Source: Notospermus geniculatus (lineage: Eukaryota > Nemertea > Pilidiophora > Heteronemertea > Lineidae). Taken from it: 64,000 nt of DNA. Location: the NCBI GenBank assembly GCA_002633025.1, contig NMRB01000114.1:521266-585265 (forward strand), in the 5' to 3' direction. This document shows, one piece after another, positions 25,001-32,400 of the stretch. A program made the translations under genes and the position numbers. The notes beneath the pieces were generated by a model that had not been told where the DNA came from, did not search any database, and saw only the letters and a program-made list of their open reading frames with translations. How positions within the stretch are numbered: the first letter of the stretch is position 1; the number at the start of each line of letters is the position of its first letter.

Positions 25001-25184
25001 TCACGCAGGACCCCCGATTATAATCCTGCCTTACCTCCCTAGGCTCACTAGCAATAGCCACCTCCCCCTTAGCGTTGTACTTGATGGGTGACCCGCCCAT
25101 GTGGATCAACGTCCCGTAACCCGTCGCTGTGAAAAATGCAGGAATACCAGCTCCTCCGGCCCGGATTCTTTCTGCCAAGGTTCC
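13035..25184 (-). CDS. OXCT1: OXCT1 copy A: succinyl-CoA:3-ketoacid CoA-transferase, exons 5-13 only
   Basis: Nine exons (coding parts 25035-25184, 24240-24346, 23338-23624, 18266-18482, 17861-17936, 16042-16128, 15702-15782, 14235-14336, 13035-13070) join in frame to 1143 nt, or 380 codons plus stop, with GT-AG borders throughout. They encode the protein from [11 protein letters not shown] to the C-terminus, including the catalytic SENG glutamate. Exons 2-4 are absent between 25.2 and 28.3 kb. It differs from copy B at six residues (K/E in exon 5, F/Y in exon 6, S/T and R/Q in exon 7, T/A in exon 8, N/S in exon 12) and has no stop or frameshift. That fits an allele joined in assembly, or a very recent 5'-truncated duplicate. 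Intron 7 is enlarged by a block of about 4 kb absent from copy B. Confidence 0.9.
13286..14127. mobile_element. pogo-like non-autonomous TIR element in intron 12 (copy A)
   Basis: The ends CAGTAAACCTCGCCTAAGTC and GACTTAGGCGAGGTTTACTG are inverted repeats, with TA on the left side. Repeated GACGACTTA words fill the interior. Shared with copy B (29675-30506), so it predates the duplication. Confidence 0.8.
14235..14336 (-). CDS. OXCT1: OXCT1 copy A exon 12
   Basis: 102 nt, phase 0 at both ends. It encodes [20 protein letters not shown] and continues to ECEFE. Asparagine here replaces serine of copy B in the NPENG turn. Donor GTAGTG, acceptor CACAG. Confidence 0.93.
14391..14838. repeat. two adjacent palindromic elements in intron 11 (copy A)
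   Basis: First palindrome 14391-14632: TCTATTCATCGTTTCGACGG near the left end is complementary to the right end. Second 14660-14838: CCTGCGCACTTCCGCCAAAA pairs with the right end. Both contain GCATGCGC or CAAGATGGCGGC motifs that can mimic promoters. The same pair is in copy B at 30771-31208, where the second palindrome is cut short. Confidence 0.7.
14894..15313. mobile_element. TIR element (AGTCCGGCAAGACCTAACTG end), copy A only
   Basis: Left and right ends are inverted repeats of about 45 bp with a central ACCCAATGGAATGC-type block. A shorter relative with GTCCGGCCACATC ends lies at 60609-60833. Copy B lacks this block entirely. Confidence 0.65.
15352..15436. repeat. hairpin CCCCCAATACCGCTCAG
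   Basis: CCCCCAATACCGCTCAG near 15356 pairs with CTGAGCGGTATTGGGGG ending near 15435. A GTATACATGTAC-rich loop lies between. Copy A only. Confidence 0.6.
15543..15679. mobile_element. foldback element, 137 bp, copy A only
   Basis: AGGCTTCCTTTTATAC and its complement form the ends, and most of the element folds on itself (GCCAGTTAACAAAGGCTTCA with its complement). It is inserted just after TCTCATC, the same point where copy B received a different element (31255-31492). Confidence 0.75.
15702..15782 (-). CDS. OXCT1: OXCT1 copy A exon 11
   Basis: 81 nt, phase 0. It encodes [20 protein letters not shown] and then DMIITEM. Donor ATG|GTAAGA, acceptor TTTCAG. The protein is the same as copy B. Confidence 0.93.
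16042..16128 (-). CDS. OXCT1: OXCT1 copy A exon 10
   Basis: 87 nt, phase 0. It encodes [20 protein letters not shown] and then VVVTMEHTA, a conserved loop-and-strand region of the C-terminal CoA-transferase half. The donor is GTAAGTG. Confidence 0.94.
16495..17611. mobile_element. hAT-like insertion, 1117 bp, copy A only (target duplication CCATTG)
   Basis: The ends CAGGGCTTCGTAC and GTACGAAGCCCTG are perfect inverted repeats. CCATTG flanks both sides (16489-16494, 17612-17617). Copy B near 32651 shows the empty site with one CCATTG. Inside are four AAGGGTTAATATCAGAG units of about 75-85 bp and a CAAAAAAAATTTTTTT array (about 16692-16768). No transposase frame. Confidence 0.93.
17861..17936 (-). 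CDS. OXCT1: OXCT1 copy A exon 9
   Basis: 76 nt. The first base completes the Gly codon begun in exon 8, followed by [20 protein letters not shown] and NWMIP. The donor is CCG|GTGAGT. Same protein as copy B. Confidence 0.94.
18266..18482 (-). CDS. OXCT1: OXCT1 copy A exon 8 (catalytic exon)
   Basis: 217 nt. It encodes [20 protein letters not shown] and the [14 protein letters not shown] segment whose Glu forms the covalent glutamyl-CoA intermediate in this family, ending at MIRG. It reads TTVPG where copy B reads TAVPG. Donor GTGAGT, acceptor CACCAG. Confidence 0.95.
18546..18878. mobile_element. hAT-like insertion, 333 bp, copy A only (target duplication CTACA)
   Basis: CTACA flanks both sides (18541-18545, 18879-18883), and copy B near 33991 has it once. 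The right end GGACCTGTACGAACCCTG is the family terminus; the left end is more decayed. Repeated TTTTCAAGGACTTTTC words fill it. Confidence 0.88.
18961..19090. repeat. GGCCCGTATTTTAGAATGCT family remnant with hairpin
   Basis: A 30-bp word is duplicated back to back (18961-19020), then a perfect hairpin GCCTCGCAAACAATAGAA lies at about 19047-19083. Copy B carries a much fuller member at 34073-34800. Confidence 0.65.
19185..19434 (-). pseudogene. SIN3A: SIN3 co-repressor pseudogene, second exon with stop codons
   Basis: After a good acceptor (TTTTCAG at 19435 and beyond) the frame reads [18 protein letters not shown] and then a Pro/Ala-rich stretch. A stop lies at 19317-19319. Past it the same frame keeps family-like sequence ([18 protein letters not shown]), interrupted by stops at 19221-19223 and 19203-19205. 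I recognise this as the C-terminal region of SIN3 transcriptional co-repressor scaffolds, following the KPVFLPRN motif. The stops in an otherwise alignable frame mark it as decayed. Introns are retained, so it is a copied genomic fragment and not a retrocopy. Only copy A of the OXCT1 duplication has it. Confidence 0.75.
19618..19793 (-). pseudogene. SIN3A: SIN3 co-repressor pseudogene, first exon of the fragment
   Basis: 176 nt, acceptor TATACTTTCAG, donor CCGAG|GTAGGT. It encodes [20 protein letters not shown] and ends SRKPVFLPR, which joins in phase with the next exon to give [15 protein letters not shown]. The acidic CLTIExLDTExENS block and KPVFLPRN are SIN3-type. The exon itself has no stop. 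Upstream of the acceptor the sequence is the end of a SINE, so an ATG-initiated frame there is transposon-derived. No further SIN3 exon was found up to 23.3 kb. Confidence 0.75.
19794..20070 (-). mobile_element. SINE body without tRNA head
   Basis: Matches 41780-41935 (CTCATGTTCCTCACTTGGAT, then TTTTACTTGCCCTTGCAAAG). The tRNA-derived promoter part seen at 41965-42033 is missing here. The 3' end abuts the SIN3 fragment. Confidence 0.6.
20080..21915 (+). repeat. tandem repeat of about 470 bp, 3.5-4 units, copy A only
   Basis: The word TTGACTAGCTTCTGAGCATG starts at 20255, 20721, 21110 and 21581. One unit carries a deletion (389 bp spacing), the others 466-471 bp. Each unit contains AATAAAGCAAGCAATGTTGT twice. 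Similar predicted peptides in all units are by-products of the repetition. Confidence 0.85.
22105..22553 (+). repeat. 24-bp minisatellite, about 18 units
   Basis: Unit GACTCTGCTAGAAAGTGC plus CTGAGC, switching to CAGAGC in the second half. Because 24 is a multiple of three it gives a long minus-strand frame of VALALSSR octapeptides, which I do not regard as a gene. Confidence 0.9.
22554..23337. repeat. two foldback elements and flanking intron
   Basis: First foldback about 22819-22945: GTATAGCGGACAAAATCATG pairs with the right end. Second about 23013-23137: GGTTGGCACTTCCATTAC pairs with GTAATGGnAGnGCCAACC-like sequence, and TTAGCCAAAGTAAAGAAAAT with its complement. A third short GAGCCGCTTCGCGGC-like hairpin lies near 23246. 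No exon lies here. Confidence 0.6.
23338..23624 (-). CDS. OXCT1: OXCT1 copy A exon 7
   Basis: 287 nt, the longest exon. It encodes [20 protein letters not shown] through the interdomain linker to [12 protein letters not shown]. It reads NRSEGG and RRERIV where copy B reads NRTEGG and RREQIV. Donor TATG|GTATCC, acceptor TTTCAG. Confidence 0.94.
24240..24346 (-). CDS. OXCT1: OXCT1 copy A exon 6
   Basis: 107 nt. It encodes [20 protein letters not shown] and then [15 protein letters not shown]. Phe replaces Tyr of copy B in GHNFI. Donor TTTAA|GTAAGG. Confidence 0.94.
24388..24664 (+). mobile_element. tRNA-derived SINE in intron 5 (copy A)
   Basis: A-box TGGTGTAGTGG at 24395-24405 and B-box GGGTTCGAATCCC at 24438-24450 form a tRNA-like head. 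The body contains CTCTCTCCACCCAGGTATA and a conserved AATGAGCAGCTCATCTGAGT tail. Copy B has the same insertion, but its head is split by another element. Confidence 0.8.
24731..24924. mobile_element. TIR element, 194 bp (copy A)
   Basis: The ends CATGTGGCGGTCTAGGAAAA and their perfect complement at 24905-24924. Relatives lie at 37334-37526 (copy B) and, more decayed, at about 41515-41700. Confidence 0.8.
25035..25184 (-). CDS. OXCT1: OXCT1 copy A exon 5 (first exon present in this copy)
   Basis: 150 nt, phase 0 at both ends. It encodes [20 protein letters not shown] through [19 protein letters not shown]. Lys replaces Glu of copy B in NAKGE. With no upstream exons in this copy, a transcript would need another 5' end or splicing from the copy B exons. 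Confidence 0.94.
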
Positions 25185-25417
25185 CTGGTTGGAAAGAAAC
25201 GAAACATATCAAATCGCAATTCACCAGAGCCTTAAAAGAATAGATCATAACAGATTGTGGGAAAAGTGATTGTTTGTGAAAGGGACTGTTCATTTTCGTC
25301 AATTGAGGAATCTGAATTGTGATCCTTAAGATGAAATGGTCCTTGGACCATGTGCTCACCCGTAGTGTAATGACAGAGAGAGCATATTGATGGGTGCCGT
25401 GTTGATCAGCAATGATA

Positions 25418-25543
25418 TAAAAATGAAGAAATTCGATAACACCTTTTGAAGACCTGATGAAGACCTAGTCGGGGTCGAAAGCTAGTCTCAATATAAGTTG
25501 ATCATGAAAAAGGTGTTATCGAATTTCTTCATTTTTATGACAG
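25418..25543. mobile_element. TIR insertion in copy A intron
   Basis: ATGAAGAAATTCGATAACAC and its complement form the ends. The centre holds CTGATGAAGACC...GGGGTCGAAA, a stem-loop motif also seen at 33390 and 46510. Copy B reads straight across this point. Confidence 0.75.
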
Positions 25544-25914
25544 AGAGAGGTACATGTACATGTACATGTCAATTATGAGCACTCTGGGTCAAGTCATTCC
25601 CAAGTTGCAGGACTTCAATGATTTTTGGGTTATGCCACCTGGCGGCCATACATGTACCGGTAGCTGATGCAACAGCTACGTTGGGACCAGGAATCAATCT
25701 ATAACTCAGGAACTCGAACGAACTGTTCAACCAGAAGTGAACAAGCCTCGTTTTCAATCAAACAAAATGGCTTTGCTGGCATGGCTGGGAATGCCCATGC
25801 AGTTTACCTAGATTTGACATGTTTCACGCCAGAATTTTGTGCACATTCATGAAAATAGGCCTATGACATGATGCAAGGAACAATAAAGCATGGATTTTAG
25901 GTATCTTCTGTGAA

Positions 25915-26280
25915 ATGCACGGTGAGTCTGACCGGCGAAATTCGACGTCTATTTTGGCCGTGATCGACGGCTACTTCCCGCCAAGGTTTAGAAAAAAAAT
26001 CTCCTCAAACATTGTCAAAATGCCCAAATACTCTTCCAAGTCACTTGTCTTTTATCAACTGACGAATCAAACATACAATTCACAATATGTCATGCCGCTG
26101 AGTTCTCCATTAACGCGTTCCACCATGTCCTGCGACTGGTTTGACCACCCCACTTCCGACTTCGGTAGTGTTGGCGCCAAAGCCAATGATGAGGCAAGCG
26201 CATGCTGTCCAGAAACAATGGCGGTCAAGCGTGGCAAGCGATGGCAACTGGCAAGCGAGCCACTTCAGCCAGCCACCTAC
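25915..26280 (+). mobile_element. partial copy of the 536-1306 element (copy A)
   Basis: Matches 38970-39310 and 570-850 (GTGATCGACGGCTACTTCCC, then CCAAGTCACTTGTCTTTTAT). The CAGGGGTTTC terminus is deleted here but kept in copy B. Confidence 0.7.
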
Positions 26281-28310
26281 CAAAAAATGTTAAGAGCAAT
26301 TGTATATCTGTTTGTGCAACCTCCAACCCTTATTTTGCACAATTCTGGCCTTTGGCTCCCCTACTAACATGTTGGGTGTGGCGGATGCGACCAGGTTCAC
26401 TCAGTCAAGACAACGGATACGGTACCTGATGAGCTTATACTAATAACAGAACTATAGCGCCAAGCAGGTACCGGTACTACATCTATATCAGAGCAGGGAT
26501 CCGAAGTTTCGAGAACCCACTAGACCCTTCACCTACTTGCCCCTCTCCCTGTCATTTATGCTCACTTGATGTGATACGGGTAAAAATGAAATGGCCCACA
26601 GACTATACGCTCACCTGAACTTTCTTTTTACTGAAAATCAGGGGCCTGATTACATGCCTTCCAAAAGTTTTGCTGCTCGGCGGCTCAACGGGGGAGCGTG
26701 CACCGGGCACGCCCCCCTTGGATCCACCAGTGCAACTGGAGACGGGTATATAGAAACTTGAAAATCAGAGAGGAAATTTTGGGAGGGGAGGGGAATTTTT
26801 CCCTTTCTCTGCCCTCTAACAACAAGTACACCTATACTTTATGAGCACAAGAAATGTGCAATAGAAAAAAATCATGCCAAAAAAATTCGACCTTGGTGGA
26901 GCAAATGGCTCTTGATTATGACCAAACTTTGTGCATGTCAAATGTGAGGAAGTATTTCTTCTGCAGTTTGTCCGAGGCACTGGAACATTGTCATGGGGCT
27001 ATCCCATTAAACTTATCCGTGAGTCCGCCCTAAACCCAGAAGGCATGAGAAGTGTTTGGAGCCAACAAGATTTCTGAGCAGAGGACACAGAGAAATTGAA
27101 AAAATGTGCTTTTATTTTTTTTATATTTCTTCCGTTTTCCATAGCGGAGGGTCCGTGAACCAACCAATAAAAAAGGTCTGGCCTTACAAAAATTTTCAGT
27201 ACAAGAAAATCACCTTCACAAATGGAAGACTACGTGCGTGTCGAGGATTTTGAGCAGAGGGGGTCCAGGGGATCGAGCGTCGTCGAGGATGGAACCAGAG
27301 GGGAGCGCGACCCCCTCGCGTAGGAAATTTTGTAAAATCTCCACACCGAAGACGCCATTTCCCGGCATTTCAGCCTTGAACATGTCTTGACTGAGTGAAC
27401 CTGGTCGCATCCGCCACACCCAACAACGGATACGGTACCTGATGGGCTTATACTAATAACAGAACTATAGCGCCAAGCAGGTACCGGTACTACATCTATA
27501 TCAGAGCAGGGATCCGAAGTTTCGAGAACCCGCTAGACCCTTCACCTACTTGCCCCTCTCCCTGTCATTTATGCTCGTTTGATGTGATACGGGTAAAAAT
27601 GAAATGGTCCACAGACTATATCATAGCTCACCTGAGGTAAAACTTAGATGAAAAGTATTATATGTTTGGCGGCACGTAAGAAGGCTACATATGCCTCCCC
27701 CCTACTGGAGGCGGGCAATATGCTGCACGTATGCCTCCAACTCAGTGACGGATCCAGGAGTTGCTGAACGGAGGGGTGTGGAATGGGCAAACTCCATTCC
27801 CTGAGTGCCAAATGCGCGAAGCCCCGAAAATTTTTTGGTAAAAGTGCCGGACATGCAATTTCCTGGCACCTGGGCAGGCCAAATTGAACTTTCTTTTTAC
27901 TGAAAATCAGGGGCCTGATTACATGCCTTCCAAAAGTTTTGCTGCTCGGCCTTGGATCCGCCATTGCAACTGGAGTCGGGTACGGTATATAGAAACTTGA
28001 AAATCAGAGAGGAAGTTTTGGGAAGGGGGGGGGGGCGATTTTTCCCTTTCTCTGCCCTCTAACAACAAGTACACCTATACTTTATGAGCACAAGAAATGT
28101 GCAATCGAAAAAATCATGCCAAAAATTCGACCTTGGTGGAGCAAATGGCTCTTGATTATGACCAAACTTTGTGCACGTCAAATGTGAGGAAGGATTTCTT
28201 CTGCAGTTCGTCTAAGGCACTGGAACATTGTCATGGGGTTATCCCATTAAACTTATCCGTGAGTCCGCCCTAAACCCAGTAGACGTGAGAAGTGTTTGGA
28301 GCCAACATCT
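26278..28310. repeat. local tandem duplication with split transposon pieces
   Basis: About 650-890 bp repeats directly (26412-27065 against 27425-28310), sharing AACGGATACGGTACCTGATG at the start and GAAGTGTTTGGAGCCAAC at the end. Unit 2 has about 250 bp extra (27625-27880). Transposon pieces precede each unit: a reverse-oriented right part at 26278-26370 and a forward left part at 27062-27383. A 41-bp segment lies in opposite orientations at 26371-26411 and 27384-27424. Confidence 0.75.
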
Positions 28311-28984
28311 CGACGCTACCAACGCCATGCACTTTGTGCACTCCGCGGCTATAAGCAACTTGTGCTAGGACCTGCTTGGTAGAAGCATTGGGAGTATCAA
28401 CAGATACACATGGATCTGTATTGTTTTTAACACAGTTCCATGTCCCAGTCCCTATCCAATTCCACCCCTCACCTGGTTTCCTCATTGGGGTCATGATTGA
28501 TATACATGTGTAGCAACACATGTATATCAGGAGGGAGCTTTGAATGATGACTGAATGAGTTACTTCACCTACTCAAATCTCGCTGAAACTTCCAATGATG
28601 AAAGGCCTTTCTATTATATTTTCACTGCACCTCAAAAGAAGTTACATCAATATTGAAATATAACCGAAAGACCTGAACTCATCATTGCAAGCTTCCTCCT
28701 ATATCAAGCCGATTTCACCAGGCTGCCTACCGTCTTAGGTATCCACTCAACGGCCCGAAGGAAGTTTCTGACAATGCCCAAGCCTCTCCACAGACTAACT
28801 GACGCACCTGTAGCCAGGGAGAAGAAATTGCCCCACCTTTGAACATTTTCAGCTTTCTCTCTGGATTAATGCTCAATCTCGGTTTGCACTTGGCTGAGCT
28901 GAGCTCTGTCGTTTATCCAATGTTGGATTGCTTTTAAAATAGGCTTCCTCTCTGTTTTCAACACCACGAGTTACTGCACTTTTT

Positions 28985-29193
28985 GTATTTTTTATTTTGG
29001 CCACCTGGTGGCCAAGCCAAGAATCACTTGGACCGAAACTTGGTGTCAAAGGTCATATGACCTAGGGGTATATATGTACCAAGTTTCAGATCAATAGCTC
29101 CAGCGGTTACAAAACGTGCCCTGCTAACGGACGCCACCGACGACGATGATGGACACTGCGTGACAACTATAGCTCACAGGTGAGCTAAAAATC
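28985..29193 (+). repeat. 145-bp-monomer family member with terminal hairpin (copy B)
   Basis: Essentially identical to 12185-12392, ending TAGCTCACAGGTGAGCTA plus A5. It lies about 230 bp downstream of the OXCT1 stop. Confidence 0.7.
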
Positions 29194-29423
29194 TATAACC
29201 TGCGCAAGCATGGGGTCCGGACCCCCTGGACTCCCCCTCTGGACACGCGCCTACATATCAATGTGACGATCAGATCACGTCAGCTGCCATGTTGCCATTC
29301 GACTATCGTGGAAATCCAACCAGTTCGTTGCTGTCACCTTCCATTCATCACACTGAAAACCACATGTTTCTTTCACCGACTCGATCTCCAATGTTTCTGC
29401 CACGTCTCCTCCAAAGACGTAAC

Positions 29424-29459
29424 TCAGGCTGATCCCATCGGCTTTAGGTCTGGTGAAAC
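29424..29459 (-). CDS. OXCT1: OXCT1 copy B exon 13 (last coding exon)
   Basis: [11 protein letters not shown] then TGA at 29424-29426. The acceptor is TATTTCAG. No AATAAA was found close downstream on the minus strand, so the 3' end is undefined. Confidence 0.93.
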   Translation of the reverse strand, partial: VSPDLKPMGSA

Positions 29460-32400
29460 CTGAAATACAAATGACGATTGGTCAGTCACAAAGCTACACA
29501 CGAGCAGGGAAGTTTCTGAGTAATAAGATGTCTACAGCCCGTGGAGCACCAAATTTAAAGCCTCACAGTATTGAATTTTACGACATTTTCAAAGTGTTAG
29601 GACTGTGCAGGTAGAGGTCTCATAGCCTCGTGATGGTCCTCAAATGCTTGCCTGATACGTACTTCAAAGAATTACAGTAAACCTCGCCTAAGTCGACACT
29701 TTTGGGACTGAAGATTTTCTCTCGACTTAGAAATATGACGAGTAATGCTAAGTCGTCATAATGACGACTTAACGCATTACTCATCATTATGACGACTTGT
29801 AGGTATAATAAAGTATATAAAGTCAATTTCCAGAATATTTAGCAAATTTTCGACCCCAGTTCAGGCTGGAACTTTACAATCTGAAACTCTACAAAAGGCT
29901 GAGCTGAAACCCAAATGTAGATCTGAAGTATCCAACCCAAACAGGATGGATCAGCAATTAAGGAATGAAAAGAGTCCAAGCCCCAAAAATTGGTTGCTCA
30001 ACCTAACAAGGAATAAAAGTCGGTATAAGTCGGCTTAATGACGACTTATCCTAGTGGGGAATCCCCGTGGTGTAGGCGTCTGCATCTACAACAACCCAAC
30101 CACATGATGCGCTGGAGCATTCAACTTGTGCAGTGCATCACCTACACATCAGTAATGGCTATCAGGCGTGACCAGTGACTGATCAGACTCTTTCATTACC
30201 ATTGAAATCTACAGCGCCCCGCAGCGGTGACCGATTGAATCAGTCTGTGAGTGTACATTGCAGAAGTTGCCGGCGGCAGCCAACTAGTTTTTTTTCAGTG
30301 ACGACTTAGAGTTGGAAATTAAGGGATTTGTGTTACTTGGGACTGGACGTCGAGTGTCGAGTTAGCCATTTTGACGACTTACATTTGACGACTTAGACAG
30401 GGACATTTCATTGGAAATAACGTTAAGGAAAATCGGGACTTTCGCTATTGTGACGACTTGTGCACTTTGACGACTTACACGCTGTCGACTTAGGCGAGGT
30501 TTACTGCATTTACCACTGGCCTGTGCACATTTCCAAGCTTGGCAATTTACCCATGTTGAAGTTAGGGTGAATCATACTTTAGAAGATTTTGTGGACTGAA
30601 TAATGTACAGTACCTCAAATTCACATTCTGTAGCTTCAATGACATCCTGTACGCTGAGACCATCGGCGATTTCCACCAGCGTCAAACCGCTCTCTGGGTT
30701 AACATCGAAAACACCCTGTGGATGAGGAAAAGATTGTCAACGCCCTGAGAGTGGAGGTCATTCCTAGCAATCTATTCATCGTTTCGACGGCCCCCCGCCA
30801 TCTTGAATTTCTTGCAAACTGCACATGCGCAGTTACATCTGGTGGGCAGTCTCGCGCAGGCCTGTGGGACACAATGGGGCAAATTCGTATCTCTTCAACA
30901 ATCAATCACTTTGCGTTGGTTTGCCTACCAGAAAAGTGCGCATGCGCGGGTTCCAGGAAATCTCCGTGGAAACCAAGATGGCGGCGGGTCGTCGAAACGA
31001 TGAATAGACAAATCCCAAATTGCCGTAAACGAGAAAGACCTGCGCACTTCCGCCAAAATCGCAAACACAACCTCAGTCTGAAACTGAATGACGTGATGCA
31101 AACAACCCCACGACAGTGACTTCGACGACACTGCGACCATTGCTGAATCATGGATTGCGACACGTCAGCTGGTTTCAGATCGAGGTTGTGGTTGCGATTT
31201 TGGTGGAAGCACACATGCATATCACACTGCTATACAATACATCAACCTCTCATCCAGTGTTCTAGGCAGAAATTTTTCCAAACAGGGTGGGATGACTGCA
31301 TTTTCCTATGATTTTAAGGCCCTGGATTTTCAAACAGGTGGGATGAAATTCAAACAGGGTGGTGTAATAGAAAATGCATTGCAAGTTATATTTTTAAACA
31401 GGGTGGTAAACATTTGAACAGGGTGGTAAAATGACCTCTGAATTTTGAACAGGGTGGTACCGCCCTGTGAAACTGGCCTGGCTAGATCACTGTCTCATCA
31501 CACACACCATTATCTTACCATTTCAGTGATGATCATGTCAACACAATTCTTCCCAGTCAATGGCAACGAACAACTGTTCAAGATTTTATGTTTGCCTCGC
31601 TGAAAAGGTAAAATAAACAAATTTTTAACCACAGAAGGATATTTGGGCAAGTACTCCAACAGAGCAAGTTCCAAGATCTCTATTCCCAGATCTTCTCTGG
31701 GTGCATCGCTCTACGATCATAATTTACCGACTTCAAGAAGCGGTTATCTCACTGAAGTTTTTCAGAATCACTCCACAATGAAAATGAAATGTGACCCTCC
31801 ACTACAAAACCAGTGTAAAGTCGCTCAGAATATGAGCCTAAACGTACTGGCCTAACACCAGGAGATAAAGATAAAGACATGATCACTCGGACCTCACAAC
31901 AGACATGCAGACAATACTGAATTTGACAATACATTGGTCCGAATTTGCCAACCTGAAAGTGACTGGCAGTTGTTGTTTTGGTGGCAGTTTACATTTGTCA
32001 GTTTCGGTGTTGTCTGTCTATTGTGAGGTCCGAGTGATCATGTCTCTATGTTTATCTCCTGGTGTCATGCCAGTACGTTTAGGCTCAAGTTCCACGCGAC
32101 TTTACACTGGTTTTGTGGCGGAGGGTCACAAATATGGGTGAACCAACCGGGCAGACCAGTCAGTCAGCAGTGGAATGGCCATGAAGTGGTGAACCGAGCA
32201 CTTACTGCCGTGTGTTCCATTGTGACGACAACTTTAGTTGCAGTGCTGCCTACGAGGTCCATAGCTCCTCCCATTCCTTTCACCATTTTCCCCTGAAATC
32301 AACGATGATACGAGTAAAATAGAATGATTTCTTATTTACATTTTCAAGATACACTGGAATTTGCCTTGTCACCAAGAAAACCAACAGATTAAGAGTCAAC

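Larger units (their letters stand above)
11628..26280. repeat. large direct duplication, copy A (holds OXCT1 exons 5-13)
   Basis: Matches 28430-39320 in order and orientation, interrupted by copy-specific insertions. It starts at the gap (11628 pairs with about 28432) and ends where transposon sequence begins at about 26280. It could be a partial tandem gene duplication or the second haplotype placed in line. The first 550 bp (11628-12184) hold no exon. Confidence 0.9.

Noticed and set aside
25450-25500. Hammerhead ribozyme-like core (CTGATGA ... GAAA), also at 33400
   Set aside because: An extra A sits between CTGANGA and the stem, stem III does not pair cleanly, and no matching stem I or cleavage triplet could be placed.
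28270-28521. Minus-strand frame GEGWNWIGTGTWNCVKNNTD... as a possible exon
   Set aside because: It starts inside duplicated non-coding DNA, lacks clear splice borders, and its short overlap with the tandem unit shows two amino-acid changes among three base changes.
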